Shown here piece by piece: positions 1 through 5,692 of a stretch of 9,525 nucleotides of DNA. Position 1 is the first letter of the stretch. Each line of letters begins with the position of its first letter. A model generated the notes under the pieces. It did not search any database and was not told the origin of the DNA. It saw only the letters and a program-made list of their open reading frames with translations. Origin of the DNA: Planctomycetota bacterium (GTDB lineage: Bacteria > Planctomycetota > MHYJ01 > JACQXL01); contig JASEHY010000046.1 in the NCBI GenBank assembly GCA_030018555.1, positions 1 to 9,525 of the forward strand, in the 5' to 3' direction. The position numbers and the translations under genes are program-made.

Positions 1-41
1 AAAACTTGATATTCGGATAGGCTCTTATATTAATAAATTAT

Positions 42-103
42 CCCGTTAGGGATGAAACAATTGAATGTTTTTTACTCGTTCGGTAACTGTCATTTCTAAC
101 GGG
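42..103. repeat. Small inverted-repeat unit, CCCGTTAGAGAT family, empty
   Basis: CCCGTTAGGGATG at 42-54 faces CATTTCTAACGGG at 91-103. The arms match at 11 of 13 positions when one is reverse-complemented, and they enclose 36 bases with no ORF. The same arm sequence bounds the units at 125-268 and 5033-5191. The right arm continues as an 18-base stretch (93-110) that recurs reverse-complemented at 7115-7132. I read it as an empty or collapsed member of a dispersed element family. Mobility is inferred, not seen. Confidence 0.6.
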
Positions 104-124
104 GTGAATGGCTATTTTTCTTGA

Positions 125-268
125 CCCGTTAGAGATATATTGATATTATTTATTCTTTTAGGATTAGTGTGATTAGTATCCCACAGGGACTATAAGTAGG
201 ACAAAAGTAAGGTATTACGGTCGTGGTCCCAAAATCTTTCGGGAGCGCCACGACCTATCTCTAACTGG
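125..268. repeat. Inverted-repeat unit of the same family with an internal hairpin
   Basis: CCCGTTAGAGATA at 125-137 and TATCTCTAACTGG at 256-268 are inverted repeats matching at 12 of 13 positions. Inside lies a hairpin: GGTCGTGG (219-226) pairs with CCACGACC (248-255), with an inner TCCC/GGGA pairing (227-230 with 241-244) and a GCG bulge. No convincing ORF or gene remnant is visible in the rest of the unit. It ends two bases before the candidate -35 box of the thiolase promoter. Confidence 0.6.
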
Positions 269-270
269 TC

Positions 271-298
271 TTGATAATAAATAATATTTTATTATTAT
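271..298 (+). promoter_or_regulatory. Candidate sigma-70 promoter for the thiolase gene
   Basis: TTGATA (271-276) and TATTAT (293-298) are separated by 16 bases in a very AT-rich stretch. Initiation near position 305 would leave a leader of about 15 bases before the ATG at 321, with the AGGAG SD at 310-314. The -35 box abuts the right arm of the repeat at 256-268. AT-rich DNA yields such matches by chance, so this is moderate support only. Confidence 0.4.
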
Positions 299-320
299 AA
301 AAACAGAATAGGAGAAAAGT

Positions 321-1616
321 ATGGATAAAAAATATATTGTTCCACCAGCGGTAAAAGGGTTCAAGGATAAGGAAAAGGGATATGGCGCGAGATATGAAGG
401 AATTGTGTTTCTTTCCGGTAAACGCACACCTTTCGGTCGCTTCACCGGCTCGTTTTCCGGTGTCGGGGCTATAGAACTGGGCGTGATTGCCTCCCGTGCC
501 GCCATCCAGCAGGCAGGTATCAAGCCAGATAATATAGAGTCGGTTATCTTCGCCAATGTGGGTGCGTCAAGCGGCGATGCCTTTTTCTTTCCGCGTCATA
601 TCGGGCTTTATGCAGGAGCCCCTATTTCAACTCCATGCCATTTAGTCCAGCGAATCTGTTCCAGTTCTTTTGAAGCCATTGCTCAGGGCGCTGAGCAGAT
701 ATATTTTGGCAAGGCGGATTTCGTGCTTGCAGGCGGGTCTGAAAACCTCACACAGGTGCCGATTGCCGCTTTCGGCGGCAGGATGGGATTCCCACTCGGC
801 AGACCTAATTTCGTTGATTACCTCTGGGAGGCATTTCTGGATACCTCCTGTGATTGTCCGATGGGCTTGACCGCCGAGAACCTCGCCAAGAAATATAAGA
901 TTACTAAACAGGAGGCGGATTCTTTCGCTATCCTCTCCCAGCAACGAGCAGGGCTGGCAATAAAAAACGGTTATCTGAAGGAAGAGATTGTGCCGGTAAC
1001 AAATTGCACTTTAGAGAGAGATAATCTCAAACCACGTTATGTAAAATTGCCTAAAGGTGTGGAGCATGTCAGTCATGATGAACATCCGCGTCCTGATACG
1101 AAATTGGAGAAGATTGCTTCATTACCATCGGTTTATCATAAAGATGGGGTTCAGACCGCGGCAAATTCCTGCGGTATCGTTGATGGTGCTTCGGCAATGG
1201 TGCTATCAAGTGCATTAAGGGCTCAAGACCATAATCTTAAGCCCCTGGGCAGATTAGTTGCCTCTGCTGCCTCTGGTGTTGAGCCACATATTATGGGAAT
1301 TGGACCTGTGCCTTCCTGCCAGTTAGCGATGCAGATTGCGGGCTTAAAACTTGCTGAGATAGATTTAGTGGAAATCAATGAGGCATTTGCCGCCCAATAT
1401 ATTGCAGTTGAACGAGAGTTAGGACTTGATAGAAACAAGACCAATATTGATGGCGGTGCCATTGCCTATGGACATCCGTATGCCGCCACAGGCACGCGCC
1501 TGACAATGACGCTACTTTACAAGTTAAGACGATTAGGCAAGCGATATGGTATGGCTTCTGCGTGTATCGGTGGCGGACAGGGAATGGCGGTGATTGTGGA
1601 GGCGTTCCAAGAATAA
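321..1616 (+). CDS. Thiolase (acetyl-CoA C-acyltransferase family)
   Basis: This 431-residue protein should cleave 3-ketoacyl-CoA with CoA, or condense two acyl-CoAs, in the cytoplasm. The nucleophilic cysteine is Cys113 (VQRICSSSFEAI). NEAF (353-356), His385 in GGAIAYGHPYAATG and Cys415 in CIGGGQG complete the catalytic set. The thiolase core begins near residue 25 (IVFLSGKRTPFGRF), so there is an N-terminal extension of about 25 residues. I keep the ATG because AGGAG sits six bases upstream. Three usually conserved spots differ: CxSG is CSSS, GHPxGATG is GHPYAATG, and the usual NASG is NSCG. It leads an acyl-CoA gene set. Family assignment is secure; chain length and direction (oxidation or synthesis) are not, so I give no gene symbol. 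Confidence 0.93.
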   Translation: MDKKYIVPPAVKGFKDKEKGYGARYEGIVFLSGKRTPFGRFTGSFSGVGAIELGVIASRAAIQQAGIKPDNIESVIFANVGASSGDAFFFPRHIGLYAGAPISTPCHLVQRICSSSFEAIAQGAEQIYFGKADFVLAGGSENLTQVPIAAFGGRMGFPLGRPNFVDYLWEAFLDTSCDCPMGLTAENLAKKYKITKQEADSFAILSQQRAGLAIKNGYLKEEIVPVTNCTLERDNLKPRYVKLPKGVEHVSHDEHPRPDTKLEKIASLPSVYHKDGVQTAANSCGIVDGASAMVLSSALRAQDHNLKPLGRLVASAASGVEPHIMGIGPVPSCQLAMQIAGLKLAEIDLVEINEAFAAQYIAVERELGLDRNKTNIDGGAIAYGHPYAATGTRLTMTLLYKLRRLGKRYGMASACIGGGQGMAVIVEAFQE

Positions 1617-2103
1617 AGTTACAAGTTACAGGTTAGAAGTTACAAGGTATAAATCAATGGCACGGGAGGTTAAATATGACAGTAAAGCAATTTGAGGATT
1701 TGGAGGTATGGCAAAAGGGGATGGAATTAGTGGATATGGTTTATGACTCAACGATAAAAGGAGCGTTCAGTAGAGATAGGGCGCTAACAGAACAGATACG
1801 CCGAGCAGTGATTTCCATACCATCAAATATTGCTGAAGGGTTTGAGCGAGGTTCAAACACTGAATTTATACAATTTCTTTTCATTGCCAAAGGGTCATCC
1901 GGTGAGGTAAGAACACAACTTCGCATTGCACTTAATCGTAAGTATGTAGACAAGCCAGAATTTGAATCAGCATTAAAAGTAGTTACGGAAATATCTTCTA
2001 TGCTAAAGGGTTTGATTAATTACTTGAGCCGGACATCTATTAAAGGCGAGAAATTTCGCTATAAATCTTAAACTTGTAACCTGTAACATATAACTTGTAA
2101 CTC
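1616..2103. mobile_element. Inverted-repeat cassette carrying a four-helix-bundle gene
   Basis: The sequences at 1616-1648 and 2071-2103 are imperfect inverted repeats, 27 of 33 positions by hand alignment, built from iterated GTTACAAG/GTTACAGG words. They enclose one complete gene (1676-2071). The left arm starts on the last base of the thiolase stop codon. The right arm begins at the last base of the small gene's stop codon and ends three bases before the G-rich SD of the next gene. Terminal repeats around a single cargo gene suggest an inserted cassette. No transposase is present, so any movement would need help in trans. Confidence 0.6.
1676..2071 (+). CDS. Four-helix bundle protein (23S rRNA intervening-sequence / S23 family)
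   Basis: This 131-residue, mostly helical protein carries the family's signature: FEDLEVWQKGMEL near the N-terminus (6-18), then QIRRAVISIPSNIAEGF (40-56), ERGSNTEFIQFL (57-68) and GEVRTQL (76-82). Members were first noted as ORFs inside intervening sequences of 23S rRNA genes, and relatives serve as accessory proteins (Avd) of diversity-generating retroelements. The biochemical role of free-standing copies is unknown. GGGAGG at 1664-1669, six bases before the ATG, is a strong SD. No rRNA gene, reverse transcriptase or variable repeat is visible nearby. The gene sits alone in an IR cassette between two metabolic genes and looks intact, with length typical of the family. Confidence 0.92.
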   Translation: MTVKQFEDLEVWQKGMELVDMVYDSTIKGAFSRDRALTEQIRRAVISIPSNIAEGFERGSNTEFIQFLFIAKGSSGEVRTQLRIALNRKYVDKPEFESALKVVTEISSMLKGLINYLSRTSIKGEKFRYKS

Positions 2104-2117
2104 TATAGGGGGTAACT

Positions 2118-4148
2118 ATGAGTTTTACCAAAATCGGCGTAGTCGGTGCCGGCACTATGGGCTGCGGTATTGCCCAGAAAATCGCTCAGGAAAATATCAG
2201 TGTCGTTATGGTTGATGTTAAACAGGAATTCGTAGAGAAAGGATTAAATAATATCAAGACCCTTCTGGATGAGGGAGTCCAGAAAAAGGTGTTCACCGCA
2301 GAAAGGGCTCAACAGACCCTGAGTAACATTAAAGGAACGATTAACCTTGATGATGTAAAGGATGCAGATTTTGTGATTGAAGCAATCTTTGAGGACAAGA
2401 AGGTTAAGACATCTTTGTTTCAATCGCTGGATAAGATTTGTCTGCCCAAGACCATATTTGCATCCAATACTTCTTCCTTTAAGGTTTCAGAACTTGCTCA
2501 AGAGACGAGCAGAGCCGCTAGGTTTATCGGACTGCATTATTTTTATCATCCTGCCAAGAATAGGTTATTAGAAATTATCCCCATAAGTTCAACTACAGCA
2601 GAGACACTTGAGCGGGCAGATGATTTCGCCACCCGCACCGGTAAAACCGCAATACTGGTAAAGGATTCGCCCGGCTTTGCTGTCAACAGGTTCTTTGTCC
2701 CATGGCTTAATGAGTCAGCGAGAATATTAGAAGAAGGGATAGCAAATACCGCTACAATTGATGAGGCAGCCAAGCGAACATTCGGTATCGGAATGGGACC
2801 TTTTCTTCTGATGAATGTTACCGGAATCCCTATCGCTTATCATTCTACTGAGACTCTGGGAAAAGAGTTAGGAAGTTTCTATGCCACGACTAAAAGATTA
2901 AGAGAACAATTTGAGAGTAAAAACAAGTGGGATTTGAGTGGTTCTATTGATGAGTCAAAAATAGAGATAATTGGTAACAGATTACTATCTGTAATATTTC
3001 TGGTTGCCGGGCAATTAGTTGATGAAAGTGTTGCAAGTATTGAAGATGTTGACCGTGGCGCCAAGATTGGATTACTCTGGACACTTGGACCTTTTGAGTT
3101 AATGAACAAAATAGGAATGGACAAATCTCAAAATATGGTTAAGAATATCTGCAAGAAATATAATCTACCAGTACCAGCCGTATTAGTCAGCCAGTCAAAT
3201 AAGCCCTGGCTCTTCAGCATGGTTGATTTGAATATCAGAGATAATATCGCTACGATAACCATAAATAGACCTGAGGCATTAAATGCCCTTAACGAAGATG
3301 TTATCAACCAGTTAGATTCAGCATTTCAGAAGGCAGAAGCAGACAAGAATGTAAAAATGATTGTTATTGAAGGTAAAGGTAAGGCCTTTGTTGCAGGCGC
3401 TGATATAGGGTTCTTTATCAAGAAAATAGAGACGAATAAATTGAATGAGATAGTAGAATTTACTATAAATGGACAGGATTTATTGCGGCGGATAGATAAA
3501 AGTCCCAAATTAGTTGTTGCGAAATTAGATGGGATTGCTCTGGGTGGCGGGGCAGAACTTGCTCTTGCCTGTGATATTATCCTGATGACGGAAAGGGCAG
3601 GTATAGGTTTCCCTGAAACAGGTATCGGCATCTATCCGGGTTTGGGCGGAACGCAACGGCTACCCAGACTTATTGGCAAATCGCTTGCTAAATATCTTGT
3701 CTTCACAGGCGAGGTCATTAATGCCAAAATGGCTAATGAATTTGGACTGGCTGAATCTGTATCTGTCGCCAATATAAATAACTATATTAAAGAATTGTCA
3801 ATAACCCCGGACCCGAAAGCACGGCTTCTCAAGACCATAATATCATCAGCCCGTACCGAGAAGATTAAAAGTATGTTTAACGATGATAAGATTGATGATC
3901 TACTTAGCGGCAAATTGCTGAATAGTAAAGATGAATTTGAAGTCCAGATAGCCAAAAAGGTTTCTTATAAGGCACCGATTGCTCTGAGACTATCTGATAA
4001 AATAATTGATGAAGGAACTACTCTCAGTTTAGAAGAAGGACTTAAGAGAGAACTTATAAGTCTTACTGAGATATTCTCCACCAGAGATGCCTATGAGGGG
4101 CTTACTTCAATCATACAGAAAAGAAGACCGGTTTATAAAGGACACTAA
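2118..4148 (+). CDS. Fused 3-hydroxyacyl-CoA dehydrogenase / enoyl-CoA hydratase
   Basis: This 676-residue bifunctional enzyme carries out the hydration and NAD-linked oxidation steps between enoyl-CoA and 3-ketoacyl-CoA. The dehydrogenase domain comes first: the Rossmann motif GAGTMG (10-15), then Ser119 in SNTSS, His140, Glu152 and Asn190, which match the catalytic tetrad by spacing. A C-terminal 3HCDH domain runs to about 350. The crotonase domain starts near 368; VAGADI (425-430) and GGGAELAL contribute the oxyanion hole, and Glu480 and Glu500 are the two catalytic acids at the usual 20-residue spacing. This order is opposite to proteobacterial FadB/FadJ but is known from Bacillus FadN and archaeal fusions. 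The canonical HFFNP reads HYFYHP here. A G-rich SD lies at 2107-2112. It acts between the flanking thiolase and hydratase. Confidence 0.93.
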   Translation: MSFTKIGVVGAGTMGCGIAQKIAQENISVVMVDVKQEFVEKGLNNIKTLLDEGVQKKVFTAERAQQTLSNIKGTINLDDVKDADFVIEAIFEDKKVKTSLFQSLDKICLPKTIFASNTSSFKVSELAQETSRAARFIGLHYFYHPAKNRLLEIIPISSTTAETLERADDFATRTGKTAILVKDSPGFAVNRFFVPWLNESARILEEGIANTATIDEAAKRTFGIGMGPFLLMNVTGIPIAYHSTETLGKELGSFYATTKRLREQFESKNKWDLSGSIDESKIEIIGNRLLSVIFLVAGQLVDESVASIEDVDRGAKIGLLWTLGPFELMNKIGMDKSQNMVKNICKKYNLPVPAVLVSQSNKPWLFSMVDLNIRDNIATITINRPEALNALNEDVINQLDSAFQKAEADKNVKMIVIEGKGKAFVAGADIGFFIKKIETNKLNEIVEFTINGQDLLRRIDKSPKLVVAKLDGIALGGGAELALACDIILMTERAGIGFPETGIGIYPGLGGTQRLPRLIGKSLAKYLVFTGEVINAKMANEFGLAESVSVANINNYIKELSITPDPKARLLKTIISSARTEKIKSMFNDDKIDDLLSGKLLNSKDEFEVQIAKKVSYKAPIALRLSDKIIDEGTTLSLEEGLKRELISLTEIFSTRDAYEGLTSIIQKRRPVYKGH

Positions 4149-4161
4149 GTTCAAATAGTTC

Positions 4162-4230
4162 AATGTTCAAGAAGTTCAAGAGAAATAAAACACCTTAAAC
4201 CCTTTGAACCTCTTAAACACCTTGAACATT
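4162..4230. repeat. Empty inverted-repeat element with GTTCAA-type arms
   Basis: The segments at 4162-4182 and 4210-4230 are inverted repeats, 18 of 21 by hand, with a perfect outer ten bases (AATGTTCAAG / CTTGAACATT). Additional GTTCAA words fill 4149-4168, directly after the stop codon of the fusion enzyme. The right arm ends four bases before the AGGAGG of the next gene. The roughly 27-base centre holds no ORF. The layout matches the cassette at 1616-2103 but with different arm sequence and no cargo. It could equally be an mRNA stem-loop between cistrons. Confidence 0.55.
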
Positions 4231-4246
4231 AAATAGGAGGGAAAAT

Positions 4247-5029
4247 ATGCCATATAAAAATATATTATACGAGGAAAAGGAGCGGATAGCGATTGTTACT
4301 ATCAACCGTCCGAATAAACTTAATGCACTTAATGATGAAACTATCAATGAGTTATTTGATATCTTTGGTAAAATCAAAACAGACGATAATATCTGGACAG
4401 TAATCATCACCGGCAGTGGTGATAGGGCATTTGTGGCAGGTGCCGATGTGGATGAATTATCACAATTAACATCTAATTCTGCTGAGGAGAAGATGTTAAA
4501 AGGTCAGGATTTGTTTAACAGGATTGAGAATTTAGGCAAGCCCGTTATCGCTGCTATCAACGGTTTCGCCTTAGGCGGTGGTTGTGAATTAGCAATGGCA
4601 TGCACTCTTAGAATTGCCTCTGAAGGTACCAAACTCGGTCAGCCAGAGACCTCTCTCGGCATTATGCCGGGCTATGGCGGGACTCAAAGATTACCCCGTC
4701 TTATTGGAAAAGGTAAAGCAATGGAACTACTTCTCACAGGAGAAGCCATAACCGCACAGGAGGCACATCGTATTGGCTTGGTCAATGCAATATATCCTAA
4801 AGACAGATTGCTCTCTTCGGCTTATGAACTTGCCAGAAAAATAATATCTAAAAGCCCCCTTTCTACCAGAGCAATTATTGAGGTGGTTAATAATGGTCTG
4901 GAGACTCCTTTCAGCGAGGCACTGAAATTAGAAGCAAAACTATTCCGCATCCTCATTACCTCAGATGATGCTCAGGAGGGCTTAAAGGCATTCCTGGAAA
5001 AAAGACCACCACAGTTCAAGGGAAAGTGA
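4247..5029 (+). CDS. Enoyl-CoA hydratase (crotonase family)
   Basis: A complete 260-residue crotonase-fold protein. It has INRPNKLNALN (19-29), the oxyanion-hole segment FVAGADV (62-68), GFALGGGCELAMAC (106-119) and LGQPETSLGIMPGYGGTQRL. Glu114 and Glu134 are the two catalytic acids expected of a true hydratase, so water addition to a trans-2-enoyl-CoA such as crotonyl-CoA is the likely reaction. Length is typical. AGGAGG at 4235-4240, six bases before the ATG, is an excellent SD. The preceding fusion enzyme already carries a crotonase domain, so this is a second hydratase in the same gene set, perhaps with different chain-length preference. Other crotonase-family reactions cannot be excluded without structure-based comparison. 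Confidence 0.92.
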   Translation: MPYKNILYEEKERIAIVTINRPNKLNALNDETINELFDIFGKIKTDDNIWTVIITGSGDRAFVAGADVDELSQLTSNSAEEKMLKGQDLFNRIENLGKPVIAAINGFALGGGCELAMACTLRIASEGTKLGQPETSLGIMPGYGGTQRLPRLIGKGKAMELLLTGEAITAQEAHRIGLVNAIYPKDRLLSSAYELARKIISKSPLSTRAIIEVVNNGLETPFSEALKLEAKLFRILITSDDAQEGLKAFLEKRPPQFKGK

Positions 5030-5032
5030 ACC

Positions 5033-5191
5033 CCGTTAGAGATTAAGTGTATATGTTCTACGCATATGAATTGATATATTATGAAGTATGTATTAATGAA
5101 CAAGATGCTCGCACAAGAGAAAAATACTTAAAATCTGGGATGGGAAAACGCTATCTTAAAAATCGTCTGAAGCGTTTCCTATCTCTAACGG
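5033..5191. mobile_element. CCGTTAGAGAT inverted-repeat cassette with GIY-YIG remnant
   Basis: CCGTTAGAGAT (5033-5043) and ATCTCTAACGG (5181-5191) are perfect 11-base inverted repeats about 159 bases apart end to end. Between them is the broken GIY-YIG ORF at 5053-5196. The left arm begins a few bases after the hydratase stop codon. The right arm runs into the SD of the next gene. The same arms occur at 125-268 and, more diverged, at 42-103. A GIY-YIG nuclease cargo fits a homing-type or nuclease-assisted element, which is inference. Confidence 0.6.
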
Positions 5192-5196
5192 AGTAA
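5053..5196 (+). pseudogene. Internally deleted GIY-YIG endonuclease remnant, 47 codons
   Basis: The reading frame from the ATG at 5053 to TAA at 5194-5196 encodes 47 residues. It starts MFYAY, which resembles the opening strand of small single-domain GIY-YIG proteins. It then jumps straight to ELIYYEVCINEQDA, EKYLKSGMGKRYLKNR and LKRFL, the C-terminal part of that family. The GIY and YIG motifs, the catalytic Arg region and roughly 40 codons are missing with the frame preserved. Full-length relatives are usually about 80-100 residues. No SD is visible before the ATG. A folded nuclease is very unlikely. The stop codon lies two bases before the ATG of the next gene, so translation of the remnant could still couple to it. 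Confidence 0.75.
5190..5193 (+). promoter_or_regulatory. SD of the TPR-like gene, embedded in the repeat arm
   Basis: GGAG at 5190-5193 lies five bases before the ATG at 5199 and is the only good SD there. Its first two bases belong to the 11-base right arm of the cassette (5181-5191). If the two arms pair in the mRNA, part of the SD is sequestered, so the element may supply and also modulate translation initiation. The pairing is a prediction. Confidence 0.55.
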
Positions 5197-5198
5197 AT

Positions 5199-5600
5199 AT
5201 GATAAAAATAATTAAACTAATCATTCTGTTGGTGATAGTGCTAATAATTGCACTTCCTATTCTTCTCTTAACTAATTGGGGTTTAGGAACAGCGGAGAGA
5301 TATGTCTTGGACAACGTTCACAAAACCTGGGCTCCTGACTATCTCTGGTATATTGCTGATGTATATTCCTGGACATTCCGTGAGAGCAAAGCAATAGACA
5401 CATATACAAAATTTATGGACACCTTCCCAGCAGATACAAGATACCCTTCCGCCAAGTTCAAAAGGGCAGATTGTTTAGCAAAAGTCGGTGAGAAGGAGAA
5501 GGCAATCAAAGAATTCAGGGAGTTTGCTGAGTGGTATCCAGAGCATCCGGATGCCGAAGTGGCAAAGAGAAGAGCGACATTGTTAAAATATGCACGTTAA
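5199..5600 (+). CDS. Small membrane-anchored TPR-like protein
   Basis: A 133-residue protein with a strongly hydrophobic N-terminal helix (about residues 4-26) and no clear cleavage site, so probably an inner-membrane anchor with the rest outside the cytoplasm. Residues 62-133 read as tetratricopeptide-type helix pairs: an AIDTYTKFMDTFP repeat (65-77) followed by AKFKRADCLAKVGEKEKAI and KEFREFAEWYPEHP. The '...FP' and '...YP' ends resemble the TPR_6 style of envelope proteins such as BamD or CpoB/YbgF, but it is much shorter. I would call it a scaffold of unknown partner. It follows the GIY-YIG cassette, which provides its SD, and precedes the MFS gene by 92 bases. Confidence 0.75.
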   Translation: MIKIIKLIILLVIVLIIALPILLLTNWGLGTAERYVLDNVHKTWAPDYLWYIADVYSWTFRESKAIDTYTKFMDTFPADTRYPSAKFKRADCLAKVGEKEKAIKEFREFAEWYPEHPDAEVAKRRATLLKYAR

Positions 5601-5618
5601 TTAGGAATTGGTTCTCGC

Positions 5619-5664
5619 AGGGAACGCTTTTTTCCCTCACGTGATAAGTTTACCCTGTAAGGGT
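5619..5664. other. Two short hairpins between the TPR-like and MFS genes
   Basis: AGGGAA (5619-5624) pairs with TTCCCT (5632-5637), and ACCCT (5652-5656) with AGGGT (5660-5664) around GTA. The first is followed by CAC rather than a U run, so I do not call a terminator on the + strand. The second loosely recalls the CCCGTTAGGGATG arm at 42-54, but the match is too short to assign it to that family. Confidence 0.25.
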
Positions 5665-5692
5665 TGCTACTTCCACCTCTGAGAAAACACCT

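Noticed and set aside
42..62. CCCGTTAGGGATGAAAC looks like the 3' end of a CRISPR repeat (GATGAAAC).
   Set aside because: There is one copy only, with no regularly spaced direct repeats. The related copies are inverted and irregularly spaced, and no cas gene is present.
215..556. Reverse-strand open frame of 113 codons overlapping the leader and the thiolase start.
   Set aside because: It lies antisense to a clear thiolase, crosses the hairpin and promoter region, and shows no domain features or SD.
1676..2071. Part of a diversity-generating retroelement (Avd-like accessory protein).
   Set aside because: No reverse transcriptase, template repeat or variable target gene is visible in the window. 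The sequence fits the general S23 four-helix-bundle family instead.
1616..2103. Classical insertion sequence.
   Set aside because: There is no transposase and no obvious target-site duplication. The only cargo is the four-helix-bundle gene, so it is listed as an IR cassette.
5053..5196. A functional small protein of 47 residues.
   Set aside because: The sequence aligns by eye with the two ends of GIY-YIG proteins while the catalytic core is missing, and there is no SD, so a remnant is the better reading.
5619..5640. Intrinsic terminator after the TPR-like gene.
   Set aside because: The stem is only six base pairs, the T run is in the loop and arm rather than after the stem, and the next gene follows within 60 bases.
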